A stretch of 61,593 nt of DNA, from the NCBI GenBank assembly GCA_027488155.1, contig JAIYCE010000044.1, positions 1-61,593 on the forward strand. The letters run 5' to 3'. Source of the DNA: Hyphomicrobiales bacterium (GTDB lineage Bacteria > Pseudomonadota > Alphaproteobacteria > Rhizobiales > Beijerinckiaceae). Position numbers and translations under genes: made by a program. Within the stretch, counting starts at the first letter, position 1, and each line of letters starts with the position of its first letter. The notes beneath the pieces are model-generated. The model searched no databases. It had not been told where the DNA came from and worked only from the letters and a program-made list of their open reading frames with translations. Below, in pieces: positions 1 through 10,797 of the stretch.

Positions 1-1
1 A

Positions 2-841
2 GCGATGGCGCTCGACAGCGGAAAATTCAATATTAACTCTCAACTCGACGCGCGCTCTGCTTTGCGTTACGGCCGTTTTAAAATCGGTGATTATCATGGG
101 CAAAATCGTGTCATGACCGTGCCAGAAGTATTTATTCACTCATCCAATATTGGCACGGCCAAAATGGCGCTGGGTGTTGGCGTCGAGCATCATAAGGCTT
201 TTTTGCGTAAGATGGGTCAGCTCGATCGGTTGCGCACGGAATTGCCGGAGAACGCAGAGCCGATTGTACCAGGGCGCTGGGGTGAATTGAACACGATGAC
301 TATCGCCTTTGGCCACGGCCTTGCTGTCGCGCCGCTTCAGGCGTCGATGGCAGTGAGCGCGCTCGTCAATGGCGGCTATCTCATGACGCCGTCTTTTCTG
401 AAACAAGATGGCGACCGGCGCGCACAAGCAACGCGTGTGATCAAGCCTGAGACAAGTGAGGCGCTGCGTTATGTGATGCGGCTTAATGGCACCAAGGGCT
501 CGGCTGCCAAATCGGCTGTGCCCGGCTATTTCGTTGGCGGCAAGACGGGAACGGCGGAAAAAGTGATCGCCGGGCGCTATGCAAAAACTCGTTTGCTCAC
601 AACGTTCATGGCGATCGTGCCGTCCGACAAGCCTCGCTACCTGTTTGTAACGCTTGTCGATGAGCCGCAGGCTTTGCCAGAAACCTATGGCTTTGCAACT
701 GCAGGCTGGAATGCCGGCCCTATCACGGGCAAAGTAATTGAGCGCGTTGCGCCGCTGCTTGGCCTACCGCCACGCTTTGATCCGCCCGAACAGCCTTTCC
801 CTGTTATGGCAAAGATGAATGCATGGGGTAGCAAGCCGTGA
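2..841 (+). CDS. ftsI: Peptidoglycan transpeptidase FtsI/PBP3, C-terminal part (5' end outside window)
   Basis: This is the C-terminal half of the division-specific class B penicillin-binding protein that cross-links septal peptidoglycan in the periplasm. The reading frame is open to the left edge, so the N-terminal membrane anchor, dimerisation domain and catalytic SxxK serine are not visible. Two active-site motifs can be seen: SSN (the SxN motif, 140-148) and KTGTAE (from 542), followed by the usual transpeptidase C-terminal strands. The stop overlaps the murE GTG start (GTGA), so the two are probably translationally coupled. Position as first gene before murE fits the dcw order. Confidence is high for the family; a generic class B PBP other than FtsI is unlikely here. 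Confidence 0.95.
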   Translation, partial: AMALDSGKFNINSQLDARSALRYGRFKIGDYHGQNRVMTVPEVFIHSSNIGTAKMALGVGVEHHKAFLRKMGQLDRLRTELPENAEPIVPGRWGELNTMTIAFGHGLAVAPLQASMAVSALVNGGYLMTPSFLKQDGDRRAQATRVIKPETSEALRYVMRLNGTKGSAAKSAVPGYFVGGKTGTAEKVIAGRYAKTRLLTTFMAIVPSDKPRYLFVTLVDEPQALPETYGFATAGWNAGPITGKVIERVAPLLGLPPRFDPPEQPFPVMAKMNAWGSKP

Positions 842-2283
842 GATTGTGCGATCTCCTGCCGGGCGCGACGGACGACACACGCGCCATTGCCGGAGTGGCT
901 CTTGACAGCCGGGCCGTTAGGCCCGGCTTTGCTTTTTTTGCGCTAGCAGGTGCAAAAGCCGATGGTAATGAATTCATCGATAAGGCGGTTGCGCAAGGTG
1001 CAACAGCAATTATCACGGAAAAAGTGCCGGATGGATGGCCCTACACGCATGTTGCATGTGTCGTTGTGCCGAACGCGCGCAAAGCTGTGGCCCGCGCTGC
1101 CGCGATCTTCTATCCACGCCAGCCGAAAATCATGGTGGCTGTCACAGGCACGAGCGGCAAAAGCTCAGTCGCAGATTTTACACGGCAGATCTTCGAACAT
1201 TGTGGCTATGATTCTGCGAGCCTCGGTACGATCGGCGTTATCGCGCGCGGACAAGCGGATTACGGCGCGCTGACCACGCCGGATCCTATATCTCTGCATC
1301 ATAGACTTGATGCATTATCGCACGCGGGCATCGATCATGCGGTGATGGAAGCTTCATCGCACGGGCTTGATCAATACCGGCTTGATGGCGTGCGGTTGAA
1401 AGCCGCGGCCCTCACTAATCTTTGGCGCGACCATCTCGATTATCATGCGACGATGGATGATTATTTTCACGCAAAGATGCGACTTTTCTGTGATCTTCTG
1501 CCGAAAGGTGCGCCGGCTGTCATTTATGCCGATGATGCATGGTCCACACGTGCGATGGATGTGGCACAGCAAACTGGACATCCGGTCTTCAGCGTCGGAA
1601 TGCGCGGACAGACTATCCGTCTTGCCTCGCTTCAGCGCGATGGGTTTACACAAACGCTCATCCTTGAAACTGCGTCGGGTTCACACCGCGTGCGGCTCCC
1701 ATTGGCAGGAGACTTTCAGGCGGCGAATGCACTGGTTGCCGCCGGTCTTGTCATGGCTTGTGGCGCCGATGAAACATCTGTTTTCAACGCCATTGCGCAA
1801 TTAAAAGGAGTGCCGGGCCGTCTGGAGCCCATTGGCCATTTGAACGGCGCCCTCGCGCTTGTTGATTATGCTCACAAGCCAGAGGCCTTGGCCCATGCGC
1901 TTGATGCATTGCGGCCTTATGCGTCTGCACGCCTGATTTGTGTGTTTGGATGCGGCGGTGATCGGGACCCTGGCAAGCGTCCTATCATGGGCGAAATCGC
2001 GGCACGCAAGGCCGATGTTGTGATCGTAACGGATGACAATCCGCGGAGCGAAAATCCGGCTGCGATCCGTGCCTCGATCTTGGCGGCGGCCCCCGGTGCA
2101 CGCGAGATTGGTGATCGCGCGGCGGCGATCGAGACCGCGGTCTCAATGCTCGTGCCGGGTGATGTCTTGATCGTGGCTGGCAAGGGGCATGAAACGGGGC
2201 AAATCATCGGCGAAAAAACCTTGCCCTTCTCTGATTCGGCGGTTTTGTCTGCAGCGCTTGCAGAACGGGAGACGCGCGCGTGA
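838..2283 (+). CDS. murE: UDP-MurNAc-tripeptide synthetase (meso-DAP adding), MurE
   Basis: This cytoplasmic ATP-dependent ligase adds the third residue to the peptidoglycan stem peptide. It is 481 aa, the usual length. The P-loop GTSGKSS lies near residue 104, the central Mur ligase domain follows, and the C-terminal domain carries DNPRSENP. The DNPR motif is the known signature for meso-diaminopimelate selection, so a DAP-type wall is inferred. The GTG start at 838 overlaps the ftsI stop, and the end overlaps murF by four bases (GTGA). No damage is seen. Confidence 0.97.
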   Translation: MRLCDLLPGATDDTRAIAGVALDSRAVRPGFAFFALAGAKADGNEFIDKAVAQGATAIITEKVPDGWPYTHVACVVVPNARKAVARAAAIFYPRQPKIMVAVTGTSGKSSVADFTRQIFEHCGYDSASLGTIGVIARGQADYGALTTPDPISLHHRLDALSHAGIDHAVMEASSHGLDQYRLDGVRLKAAALTNLWRDHLDYHATMDDYFHAKMRLFCDLLPKGAPAVIYADDAWSTRAMDVAQQTGHPVFSVGMRGQTIRLASLQRDGFTQTLILETASGSHRVRLPLAGDFQAANALVAAGLVMACGADETSVFNAIAQLKGVPGRLEPIGHLNGALALVDYAHKPEALAHALDALRPYASARLICVFGCGGDRDPGKRPIMGEIAARKADVVIVTDDNPRSENPAAIRASILAAAPGAREIGDRAAAIETAVSMLVPGDVLIVAGKGHETGQIIGEKTLPFSDSAVLSAALAERETRA

Positions 2284-3680
2284 GCCTCTGGACACCCCAA
2301 GATGCTGCCCATGCCATGGCTGCGACAGTGACCGGCGTGCCTGCGACCATCAATGGCATTTCCATTGACACACGCACACTCGAAAACGGCGATCTCTTTT
2401 TTGCTCTTAAAGATGCGCGGGATGGTCATGATTTTGTGAGTGCAGCGCTTGCCAAAGGTGCTTCCAGTGCGGTCGTTTTGCGTTCACGGCTTAAGGAATT
2501 CGAAGGCCAAGGAGCGCTTTACGGCGTTGACGATGTGCTTGGCGCACTCGTAGCGCTTGGCCTTGCGGCGCGTGCGCGCGTCTCGGCGCGAATCGTGGCC
2601 GTTACAGGCTCGGTCGGTAAGACTGGCACAAAGGAAGCGTTGAAAGCCCTACTGTCACGGCAGGGACATACGCATGCCTCTATCGCATCCTACAACAATC
2701 ATTGGGGCGTGCCGCTGACGCTAGCACGCATGCCGGCGGATACGCAGTTTGGTATTTTCGAAATCGGCATGAACCATGCGCATGAAATCACGCCATTGAC
2801 GAAAATGGTACGTCCGCATGTTGCGGTGATTACTGCCATTGCGCCCGTCCATCTCGAGAATCTCGGATCGCTCGAGGCTATTGCCGAAGCCAAGGGCGAA
2901 ATATTCGATGGGCTGCAACCCGACGGAACGGCCATTATTCCTGCTGATTCAGAATTCGTCGATCGCTTGGCCGCGTCTGCTATGCGTAATCACGCAGCAC
3001 GAATCCTGCGTTTTGGTGAAAGTCAAAACGCCGACCTGCGCCTCATTGCATTGACACTGGATGATTTGGGCTCAGATGCAATCATCGCCATGGGTGGCAC
3101 TGAATTTCCGATCCGCCTTGGCAGCCCGGGTAAGCATACGGCGCTCAACGCTCTCGCGGTGCTTGCTGCGGTTGCCGCACTTGGCGGCGATGTTGGGCAA
3201 GCGGTCGATGATTTTGCTGCTGTGATGCCGCCTTCTGGTCGTGGCGAGCGCATAATTCTCGGCGGAATCACACTGATCGACGAAAGCTACAATGCTAATC
3301 CGGCGTCCATGCGAGCGGCGTTTTCGGTGCTCGGCAGTGCGACCAAGAAGGCGCGCAAGATCGTTGCACTGGGCGACATGCTTGAACTGGGCCCCGACGA
3401 AATTGCTATGCATCGCGATCTTGCTTCCGATCTCGCACAGCATGGCATCGATCATGTTTATGCTGCCGGCGCAAGAATGAAGCATTTGTTCGATGCGCTG
3501 CCAGGCCATCAGCGCGGCGCATGGGCACCCGACGCTGCCGCGCTGACACCATATGTTCTCAACGCGCTTGAAGCTGGCGACATCATCATGATCAAGGGCT
3601 CCAACAGCAGTCGCATGAGTCAGATCGTGCGCGCAATCAAAGATAAATTCCAAAACCCACAGACGGGTGGGGGGGCGTGA
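2280..3680 (+). CDS. murF: UDP-MurNAc-tripeptide:D-Ala-D-Ala ligase MurF
   Basis: The product adds the D-alanyl-D-alanine dipeptide made by Ddl to the UDP-MurNAc-tripeptide in the cytoplasm. The 466 aa protein shows the P-loop [12 protein letters not shown] near residue 105, the conserved [13 protein letters not shown] stretch and the C-terminal [11 protein letters not shown] motif typical of MurF. The GTG start is embedded in the murE stop. The stop at 3678-3680 is followed after one base by the mraY ATG. Length and motif order are normal. Confidence 0.97.
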   Translation: MSLWTPQDAAHAMAATVTGVPATINGISIDTRTLENGDLFFALKDARDGHDFVSAALAKGASSAVVLRSRLKEFEGQGALYGVDDVLGALVALGLAARARVSARIVAVTGSVGKTGTKEALKALLSRQGHTHASIASYNNHWGVPLTLARMPADTQFGIFEIGMNHAHEITPLTKMVRPHVAVITAIAPVHLENLGSLEAIAEAKGEIFDGLQPDGTAIIPADSEFVDRLAASAMRNHAARILRFGESQNADLRLIALTLDDLGSDAIIAMGGTEFPIRLGSPGKHTALNALAVLAAVAALGGDVGQAVDDFAAVMPPSGRGERIILGGITLIDESYNANPASMRAAFSVLGSATKKARKIVALGDMLELGPDEIAMHRDLASDLAQHGIDHVYAAGARMKHLFDALPGHQRGAWAPDAAALTPYVLNALEAGDIIMIKGSNSSRMSQIVRAIKDKFQNPQTGGGA

Positions 3681-3681
3681 C

Positions 3682-4764
3682 ATGTTGAGTTTGCTCGCTG
3701 ATTACAGCGCCAATTTGAATTTCCTGAATGTGTTTCGCTATCTCACATTCCGCACAGGCGGAGCGACAGCCACCGCGCTGTTCTTCGTGTTCTTCTTCGG
3801 TCCGCGTATCATCGCCGCGCTCCGTATCAAGCAGGGCAAGGGTCAACCGATACGCACCGATGGGCCGCAAAGTCATCTTGCCAAAAAAGGTACGCCCACC
3901 ATGGGCGGGTTGATGATTTTATCGGGTGTCGTTGTGTCGACGCTGCTTTGGGCTAATCCAGCTAATGCTTATGTGTGGATCGTTTTGTTCGTCACGCTTG
4001 GCTTCGGCATGATTGGTTTTTATGACGATTACCTAAAAGTGACTAAGCAATCACATAAAGGATTTTCCGGCAAAGCACGCCTTGCTGCAGAATTTGTGAT
4101 AGCCGGCTTCGCGTGTTTAGCGATCATGAAGTTGGGAACCGGCAAATTGGCCTCCGGTCTGGCTTTGCCTTTCTTCAAGGACATTGTGATCGATCTTGGC
4201 ATTTTCTTCGTAGCGTTCGGTGCATTTGTCATCGTGTCGGCTGGTAATTCTGTTAACCTCACAGATGGGCTCGATGGGCTTGCGATCGTGCCCGTGATGA
4301 TTGCTGCTGCAACGTTTGGCTTCATTGCATACCTCGCAGGCAACGTGGTCTTCTCCAATTATCTGCAGATCCATTACACGCCCGGGACAGGCGAACTTGC
4401 AGTCGTCTGCGGTGCGTTGATCGGTGCCGGCATCGGCTTTCTCTGGTTTAATGCGCCGCCTGCGCAGATTTTTATGGGTGATACCGGTTCGCTTGCCTTG
4501 GGCGGACTGCTCGGAACTATCGCCGTTGCAACGAAGCATGAAATTGTACTCGCTATTGTTGGCGGACTTTTCGTGCTCGAGGCTTTGTCGGTCATCATTC
4601 AGGTCGCATCTTTCAAACTGACGGGCAGACGTGTCTTTCGTATGGCGCCCTTGCATCATCATTTCGAGCAACTTGGCTGGTCGGAGCCGCAGGTCGTCGT
4701 GCGTTTTTGGATCATCGCTGTTGTGCTTGCCTTGGTCGGTCTCTCAACACTGAAGCTACGGTGA
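3682..4764 (+). CDS. mraY: Phospho-MurNAc-pentapeptide transferase MraY
   Basis: This integral membrane enzyme makes lipid I by moving phospho-MurNAc-pentapeptide onto undecaprenyl phosphate. I place the start at ATG 3682 rather than at the upstream in-frame GTG 3667, because the resulting N-terminus [20 protein letters not shown] matches the family and gives 360 aa, the E. coli length. About ten hydrophobic helices are visible. Signature segments include [23 protein letters not shown] and the histidine cluster PLHHHFE. One base separates it from murF and one from murD. Confidence 0.97.
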   Translation: MLSLLADYSANLNFLNVFRYLTFRTGGATATALFFVFFFGPRIIAALRIKQGKGQPIRTDGPQSHLAKKGTPTMGGLMILSGVVVSTLLWANPANAYVWIVLFVTLGFGMIGFYDDYLKVTKQSHKGFSGKARLAAEFVIAGFACLAIMKLGTGKLASGLALPFFKDIVIDLGIFFVAFGAFVIVSAGNSVNLTDGLDGLAIVPVMIAAATFGFIAYLAGNVVFSNYLQIHYTPGTGELAVVCGALIGAGIGFLWFNAPPAQIFMGDTGSLALGGLLGTIAVATKHEIVLAIVGGLFVLEALSVIIQVASFKLTGRRVFRMAPLHHHFEQLGWSEPQVVVRFWIIAVVLALVGLSTLKLR

Positions 4765-4765
4765 C

Positions 4766-6139
4766 ATGACGCCGGTATACGCTTTTAAAGGACAGCGCGT
4801 CGCGCTCTTCGGCCTCGGCGGTTCGGGGCTTGCGACGGCACGTGCGCTGAAGGCGGGTGGTGCAGACGTCGTCTCATGGGATGATAATGAAGGCGCGCGC
4901 ACAAAGGCGCTGGCAGAAGGGCTTGCTGTCGTTGATCTCGCGCAGGTCGATTTCTTAAATTTTGTTGCGCTCATTCTCGCACCAGGTGTGCCGCTGACAC
5001 ATCCAGAGCCACATTGGACGGTGAAACGCGCACAGGTGGCAGATATCCCGGTGATCGGTGATATTGAATTGTTCTGCCGTGAACGGGCGCGGCTTGCACC
5101 CGACGCACCTTTTGTCGCTATCACTGGTACCAATGGCAAATCGACGACAACGGCACTCATTGCCCATGTGATGAAAGTGGCCGGTTTTGATGTGCAGATG
5201 GGCGGGAATATCGGTACGGCAATTCTCTCGCTTGCGCCGCCGGCATCGGACCGCGTGCACGTTATCGAATGCTCATCCTATCAAATTGACCTTGCACCAT
5301 CGCTCTCACCGAGCGTCGGTATTCTCTTGAATGTTACGCCCGATCATCTCGAGCGACATGGTGTTATGGAAAACTATGCGGCGGTTAAGGAACGGCTCGT
5401 CGCCAAAGCAGATCATGCCATTATCGGCGTCGACGATGATTGGTGTCGCGCAATCGCCCAGCGTCTAAAGTTGCCTGTCACCATTTCGGTCGAACGCGTT
5501 CTGCCACATGGGTACTCCTATGAGGATGGTTTCATTCTGCGCAATGGTGCACGCGCTTTCGATCTTAATGGGATTGGCTCTTTGCGGGGCGCGCATAATG
5601 GACAGAATGCCGCTGCGGCCATTGCAGCTGCCGGGGCTCTGGGAGTTGACGACGCAACCATCCTACGCGGTTTAAAGAGTTTCCCGGGTCTTGCCCACCG
5701 CATGGAGCAGGTGGGCCGGGTCGGTTCGGTTCTCTTTATCAATGATTCAAAGGCAACGAATGCCGATGCCACGGAAAAGGCGCTTCTCGCCATTCCGCGC
5801 GATATCTTTTGGATCTGCGGTGGGGTTCCGAAAGAAGGTGGAATAGCGCCGCTTGCACCGTTGTTCGGTCGCGTGCGTGCTGCCTTTCTGATCGGGCAAG
5901 CCAGCGAGGATTTTGCCAAAACGCTGGGGCCTGTGCCACATCGCTTTTGCAGCGATCTCGACACGGCGGTGCAGCACGCGACCCAAGCTGCGCAAGAGTC
6001 GGGCGCTGAAGCGCCAGTTGTATTGCTCTCGCCCGCCTGTGCATCCTTCGATCAATATCGTAATTTCGAGCTTCGTGGCGCGCATTTTCGTGCGCTTGTC
6101 GAGCAACTTCCCGGTTTTCGTCCAATGGCAGAGGTCTAG
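4766..6139 (+). CDS. murD: UDP-MurNAc-L-Ala:D-Glu ligase MurD
   Basis: The product is the cytoplasmic ligase that adds D-glutamate to UDP-MurNAc-L-alanine. The 457 aa protein has a Rossmann-like N-terminal domain ([13 protein letters not shown]), the ATP-binding loop [14 protein letters not shown] near residue 117, and the C-terminal domain containing [13 protein letters not shown] and [12 protein letters not shown]. The start ATG lies one base after the mraY stop, and ftsW starts three bases after its own stop. No anomalies were found. Confidence 0.97.
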   Translation: MTPVYAFKGQRVALFGLGGSGLATARALKAGGADVVSWDDNEGARTKALAEGLAVVDLAQVDFLNFVALILAPGVPLTHPEPHWTVKRAQVADIPVIGDIELFCRERARLAPDAPFVAITGTNGKSTTTALIAHVMKVAGFDVQMGGNIGTAILSLAPPASDRVHVIECSSYQIDLAPSLSPSVGILLNVTPDHLERHGVMENYAAVKERLVAKADHAIIGVDDDWCRAIAQRLKLPVTISVERVLPHGYSYEDGFILRNGARAFDLNGIGSLRGAHNGQNAAAAIAAAGALGVDDATILRGLKSFPGLAHRMEQVGRVGSVLFINDSKATNADATEKALLAIPRDIFWICGGVPKEGGIAPLAPLFGRVRAAFLIGQASEDFAKTLGPVPHRFCSDLDTAVQHATQAAQESGAEAPVVLLSPACASFDQYRNFELRGAHFRALVEQLPGFRPMAEV

Positions 6140-6142
6140 GCC

Positions 6143-7285
6143 ATGGTATCCCGTGCTGAACGTTCACCTTTTTCCGATTGGTGGTGGACTGTCGATCGTA
6201 TTCTGCTTGCAGTCATCGGCATCTTAATGATGACAGGGATTGTTCTTGCTATGGCGGGCAGCCCTCCCGTTGCTGAACGTCTCGGCCTTCCAACATTCCA
6301 TTTCGTTCATCGGCAGGTTTTCTATCTCGCACCTGCAGTGATCGTCATGCTGGTGGCAAGCTTTCTGTCGCCTCGCTATGTGCGGCGAGCGGCGCTCGCG
6401 GTTTATCTTATGGGCATGGCGCTTGTGATCGCGGCGATCCTGTTTGGCGTTGAAGTGAAAGGTGCGAAACGTTGGATCAGTTTAGCCGGCGTTAGCATTC
6501 AGCCATCGGAATTCGTCAAGCCTGCTTTCGTTATTCTGGTGGCATGGGCCTTTTCGGAGGGAGCTGTGCGACGCGACATGCCGGGGACATTTCTCGGTTT
6601 CGTCCTTCTTGTTTGCACAACAATTCCCTTGGTGCTGCAGCCCGATTTTGGTCAGACGATGCTTCTCGGGATTGTTTGGGCAGGAATGCTTTTCGTCGCG
6701 GGTTTATCGCTGTTCTGGGTTTTGTTCCTGATTGCTGGCATCGGCGTGGCTGTTGCAGGCGCATACAAGTTTCTGCCTCATGTCACGGGGCGCATCAATC
6801 GCTTCCTCGATCCTCAGTCGGGCGATACGTTTCAGGTCGATAATGCGCTCGATAGTTTTGCGCAGGGCGGCTGGTTGGGAAAAGGGCCGGGTGAGGGCAC
6901 TGTAAAACGCATTCTGCCCGATAGTCACACCGATTTTATCTTCGCAGTGACAGCAGAAGAATTCGGCATCATTGTCTGCCTCATCATCCTGCTCTTGTTC
7001 ACATTTGTTGTGTTGCGCGGCATGGCGCTTGCGCGCCGTAACGAAGAACCGTTCTGTCGTCTTGCGGCGATGGGATTGATCATGCTGTTCGGCCTGCAAT
7101 CGGTCATCAATATGGCAGTCAATGTGCACCTCATTCCTGCAAAGGGGATGACGCTTCCCTTCATTTCGTATGGCGGTTCGTCCTTGATTTCGCTAGCGCT
7201 TGGCATGGGTTTTCTACTTGCCGTCACGCGGCGGCGCTCGCGAGCGGAATTCTACGATCGGATCGTGCAAGGAGCGCGCCGTTGA
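6143..7285 (+). CDS. ftsW: SEDS-family peptidoglycan polymerase FtsW
   Basis: This polytopic membrane protein is a SEDS glycosyltransferase that polymerises septal lipid II together with its partner FtsI, encoded at the left edge of the window. The 380 aa sequence has about ten hydrophobic segments and the family landmarks GAKRWISLAGVSIQPSEFVK, LQPDFGQTML, AVTAEEFGI and MTLPFISYGGSSL. The dcw context (murD before, murG after) favours FtsW over the paralogue RodA. Its stop overlaps the murG TTG start. Confidence 0.96.
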   Translation: MVSRAERSPFSDWWWTVDRILLAVIGILMMTGIVLAMAGSPPVAERLGLPTFHFVHRQVFYLAPAVIVMLVASFLSPRYVRRAALAVYLMGMALVIAAILFGVEVKGAKRWISLAGVSIQPSEFVKPAFVILVAWAFSEGAVRRDMPGTFLGFVLLVCTTIPLVLQPDFGQTMLLGIVWAGMLFVAGLSLFWVLFLIAGIGVAVAGAYKFLPHVTGRINRFLDPQSGDTFQVDNALDSFAQGGWLGKGPGEGTVKRILPDSHTDFIFAVTAEEFGIIVCLIILLLFTFVVLRGMALARRNEEPFCRLAAMGLIMLFGLQSVINMAVNVHLIPAKGMTLPFISYGGSSLISLALGMGFLLAVTRRRSRAEFYDRIVQGARR

Positions 7286-8394
7286 CTGCGCCACTCGTGT
7301 TTTTGTGCGCCGGTGGAACGGGAGGGCATTTGTTCCCTGCTGAAGCCTTGGCACACGCACTCAAACCGATGGGTTTTCGGATCGGCCTCGTCACCGATGA
7401 GCGCGCTTTAGCCTATGCGAAAGATTTTCCTGCTGACGAAATTCACGGCGTTGCCTCGGCGACATTTGGGTCGCGTTCGCCGGTGGCGCTGGCGCAAAGC
7501 GCGTTTAAGCTGTTCAAGGGCTTCACGCAATCGCTCTTGCTGATCCGTCATCGCAAGCCTGCCGTTTTAGTCGGGTTTGGCGGTTATCCCACCTTGCCGC
7601 CTGCTGTTGCGGCCTCCGTTTTAAGCACCAAGCTCGTTTTGCATGAGCAAAATGGCGTGATGGGCCGGGCCAATCGTGCTCTTGCCAGTCGCGCGACGAT
7701 GATCGCGACAGGCTTTCCGCTTGTGCGCGGAGTTAAACCAGAATGGCGCAGCAAGATGCTGCATGTCGGCAATCCTGTGCGGCCCGCTGTGCTGGAAGCG
7801 TCGGGGATTCCTTATCCCTCTACCGCGCTCGGCTTCCGTTTTTCGCTGCTGGTGTTTGGCGGCAGTCAGGGTGCGCGGGTCATGAGCGACGTTGTACCGG
7901 CCGCGTTAGCAGCGCTGCCGGCGGAAGCGCGCGCGCGGCTTCATGTCGTTCAGCAAGCGCGGCCGGAAGATATCGCCCGTGTCGAAACGATCTATGAGGC
8001 CGCGGGAATTGCAGCTGAGATTGCGCCCTTCTTCAAGGATTTACCGCAACGCATGGCGGCAGCCCATCTCGTGGTGGCCCGCTCGGGCGCTTCGACCGTG
8101 GCCGAACTCGGCGTGATTGGTCGCCCTGCTCTGCTTGTGCCGCTGCCACATTCGCTCGATGGCGATCAGGCCGCGAACGCGACTCAGTTTGCGGCCTGTG
8201 GCGCCGCCACGCTTGTTCCGCAAAGTGAATTCGACGGATCACAGCTGCGTTCGATGATTGTGGAAGCACTGAACGAACCGATGGGCTTGACCCGCGCTGC
8301 AGACGCCGCCAAAAGCGCCGGTATTCCCGATGCGGCCGACAGGTTGGCCCAGAAAATCGCACAGTTGATCGGTGTTGAGGATAAGCGCCCATGA
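7282..8394 (+). CDS. murG: Lipid II synthase (GlcNAc transferase) MurG
   Basis: The product transfers GlcNAc from UDP-GlcNAc to lipid I on the inner membrane face. The 370 aa protein begins with the donor-domain glycine loop [12 protein letters not shown], has [12 protein letters not shown], then [13 protein letters not shown] and the C-terminal [11 protein letters not shown] donor-binding region, all typical of family GT28. The start is TTG 7282 inside the overlap TTGA with the ftsW stop. This rare codon suggests dependence on translational coupling. The end overlaps murC (ATGA). Confidence 0.96.
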   Translation: MTAPLVFLCAGGTGGHLFPAEALAHALKPMGFRIGLVTDERALAYAKDFPADEIHGVASATFGSRSPVALAQSAFKLFKGFTQSLLLIRHRKPAVLVGFGGYPTLPPAVAASVLSTKLVLHEQNGVMGRANRALASRATMIATGFPLVRGVKPEWRSKMLHVGNPVRPAVLEASGIPYPSTALGFRFSLLVFGGSQGARVMSDVVPAALAALPAEARARLHVVQQARPEDIARVETIYEAAGIAAEIAPFFKDLPQRMAAAHLVVARSGASTVAELGVIGRPALLVPLPHSLDGDQAANATQFAACGAATLVPQSEFDGSQLRSMIVEALNEPMGLTRAADAAKSAGIPDAADRLAQKIAQLIGVEDKRP

Positions 8395-9794
8395 AACTTC
8401 CTGCCGAACTTGGCCCGATTCATTTTGTCGGCATTGGCGGCATCGGCATGTCCGGCATTGCCGAAGTGCTACACAATCTCGGCTATGTCGTGCAGGGCTC
8501 TGACGCATCTGATAATGCGAATGTGAAACGGCTGCGCGAAAAAGGCATTCAGGTCGAGGTCGGTCATCGGCCTGAGAATGTTGGCAAGGCGGCTGTTGTG
8601 GTCGTGTCCACGGCGATCAGGCGCGACAATCCGGAATTGATGGCGGCACGCGAGCGGCGTATCCCTGTCGTCCGCCGTGCCGAGATGCTCGCCGAATTAA
8701 TGCGGTTGAAGCAATGCGTTGCGATCGCGGGAACGCATGGCAAAACGACAACGACATCGCTTGTGGCGACGTTGCTTGATGCTGGTCATTTTGATCCTAC
8801 CGTCATCAATGGCGGTATTATTAATGCTTATGGCACCAACGCACGCTTAGGGGCTGGCGATTGGATGGTGGTCGAAGCCGATGAATCGGATGGTACATTC
8901 CTGAAATTGCCAGCCGATGTCGCGATTGTTACGAATATCGATCCCGAACATCTTGATCATTTCCATACTTTCGATGCGATCAAGGATGCGTTTCGAGCCT
9001 TCGTCGAAAATCTACCCTTCTACGGTTTTGCAGTGATGTGTCTCGACCATCCCACCGTGCAAGATCTCGTCGGCAAAATCGAGGATCGTCGTGTCATCAC
9101 CTATGGTGAAAATCCGCAGGCGGATGTACGTTTATTAGGCGTGGATTTGCGCGGCGGCGTGTGTCGTTTCGCGATTGAAATTCGCGACCGCAAGACGCAA
9201 CAGGTTACGCGTGTTGACGATCTCGTGCTGCCGATGCCGGGTCATCACAACGCGCTTAATGCCACGGCTGCGATTGCGGTGGCCTATCATCTGGGGATGA
9301 AGCCTGAACTCATTCGCGAAGCGCTGAAGAATTTCGGCGGCGTGAAGAGACGCTTTACCAAGACGGGCGAATGGAAGGGCGTCACGATTTTTGACGATTA
9401 TGGTCATCACCCTGTCGAGATTGCCGCCGTGCTGCGCGCGGCGCGTGCCTCTACGGCAGGGCAGGTTATCGCCGTTGTTCAGCCGCATCGTTATACGCGT
9501 CTTCAATCGCTGTTCGATCAATTCGCGACCTGTTTCAACGATGCCGATGCCGTGATCGTTGCCGATGTCTATGCGGCAGGCGAACAGCCGATGGCTGGTA
9601 TCGACCGCGATCATCTCGTGCAGGCCATCAAAGCACATGGACATCGCAATGCGCTCGCGCTCGATAATCCGGCAGCGCTTTCTGGTATCGTGCGCGGGTT
9701 GGCGCGGCCGGGTGATTATGTCGTCTGCCTTGGCGCGGGCACCATCACGCAATGGGCCTATGCGCTGCCGGGCGAATTGAACGGCGCAGCCTGA
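8391..9794 (+). CDS. murC: UDP-MurNAc:L-alanine ligase MurC
   Basis: This cytoplasmic ligase starts the stem peptide by adding L-alanine to UDP-MurNAc. It is 467 aa with the N-terminal [17 protein letters not shown] nucleotide-sugar fold, the ATP loop [14 protein letters not shown] near residue 120, [18 protein letters not shown], and [11 protein letters not shown] in the C-terminal region. Its ATG overlaps the murG stop, and its stop shares one base with the murB ATG (TGATG). Confidence 0.97.
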   Translation: MKLPAELGPIHFVGIGGIGMSGIAEVLHNLGYVVQGSDASDNANVKRLREKGIQVEVGHRPENVGKAAVVVVSTAIRRDNPELMAARERRIPVVRRAEMLAELMRLKQCVAIAGTHGKTTTTSLVATLLDAGHFDPTVINGGIINAYGTNARLGAGDWMVVEADESDGTFLKLPADVAIVTNIDPEHLDHFHTFDAIKDAFRAFVENLPFYGFAVMCLDHPTVQDLVGKIEDRRVITYGENPQADVRLLGVDLRGGVCRFAIEIRDRKTQQVTRVDDLVLPMPGHHNALNATAAIAVAYHLGMKPELIREALKNFGGVKRRFTKTGEWKGVTIFDDYGHHPVEIAAVLRAARASTAGQVIAVVQPHRYTRLQSLFDQFATCFNDADAVIVADVYAAGEQPMAGIDRDHLVQAIKAHGHRNALALDNPAALSGIVRGLARPGDYVVCLGAGTITQWAYALPGELNGAA

Positions 9795-10711
9795 TGGCAA
9801 GTGCGCGCTTCGTTCAGCTTAAGGCACAGCTCGAAGGCCGTTTTCGCGGCACGCTCTCAGCCGATGCGCCGCTCGCACCCTTCAGTTGGTTTCGCTGCGG
9901 CGGAATGGCGGAAGCCTTAGCGGAGCCACAAGATGAGTCGGATCTCGCTCTTTTGCTCGCCGCGACTCATTCTGAGTGGGATGTGCTTGTTCTGGGCCTC
10001 GGCTCCAATCTGCTCGTCCGCGATGGCGGATTCCCGGGCCTGGCTATTTGGCTCGGTAGGGGTTTTCAAAACTTAACAGCGGATGGCGCGACACGTATTC
10101 GTGCGGGTGCGGGTTTGGCCGATGTGAAAGTGGCGCGCTTTGCAGCTGAGCGCGGGTTGGCAGGGTTCTCTTTTCTACGCGGCATTCCAGGCACGATCGG
10201 TGGGGCTTTGCGTATGAATGGCGGCGCTTACGGTGGCGAGGTGGCGCAGATCTTCGTGGCCGCACGTGGACTCGATCGCCTTGGAAAGACTCATGAATTC
10301 GATTTGGCGGCGATGGATTTCAGCTACCGCCATTGCGGCGTGGACGATGACATTATCTTTACCGAGGCCTTATTCGAAGGTCGCTCTGGTGACGCAGAGT
10401 CAATTCTTGCCGAGATGAATGCGATCACCGAAGCGCGCGGGGCGACGCAACCTGTCAATACACGCACGGGCGGCTCCACATTTAAGAATCCACCGGGAGC
10501 GAAAGCGTGGGAATTGATCGACAAAGCAGGGTGTCGCGGACTCATTTTGGGCGGCGCTCAGGTCTCGGAGCTGCATTGTAATTTTCTGATTGCCTCACCC
10601 GGTGCACGTGCAGCTGACATTGAGGCGCTTGGCGAAGAGGTTCGCAAACGAGTCTTCGATGCAACAGGCGTCACGCTTGAATGGGAAATTCGAAGAGTGG
10701 GCTTGCCATAA
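9794..10711 (+). CDS. murB: UDP-N-acetylenolpyruvoylglucosamine reductase MurB
   Basis: This FAD enzyme reduces the enolpyruvyl group to the lactyl group of MurNAc using NADPH. I chose ATG 9794, which overlaps the murC stop as TGATG, over an in-frame upstream codon at 9752 inside murC. The product is 305 aa. The FAD-binding segment LGLGSNLLVRDGGFPGL, FLRGIPGTIGGALRMNGGAYG, and the active-site stretch TGGSTFKNP with a later SELHCNF are visible. An 86-base gap separates it from ddl. Confidence 0.96.
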   Translation: MASARFVQLKAQLEGRFRGTLSADAPLAPFSWFRCGGMAEALAEPQDESDLALLLAATHSEWDVLVLGLGSNLLVRDGGFPGLAIWLGRGFQNLTADGATRIRAGAGLADVKVARFAAERGLAGFSFLRGIPGTIGGALRMNGGAYGGEVAQIFVAARGLDRLGKTHEFDLAAMDFSYRHCGVDDDIIFTEALFEGRSGDAESILAEMNAITEARGATQPVNTRTGGSTFKNPPGAKAWELIDKAGCRGLILGGAQVSELHCNFLIASPGARAADIEALGEEVRKRVFDATGVTLEWEIRRVGLP

Positions 10712-10797
10712 GGGGGGCAAATCAGCGACCTCTAGTGAAGTGATTCGCAAACGCGCCGAAAGAGCCTGTTAAGAATCCGTCGCGCTGGGGGTGGAAG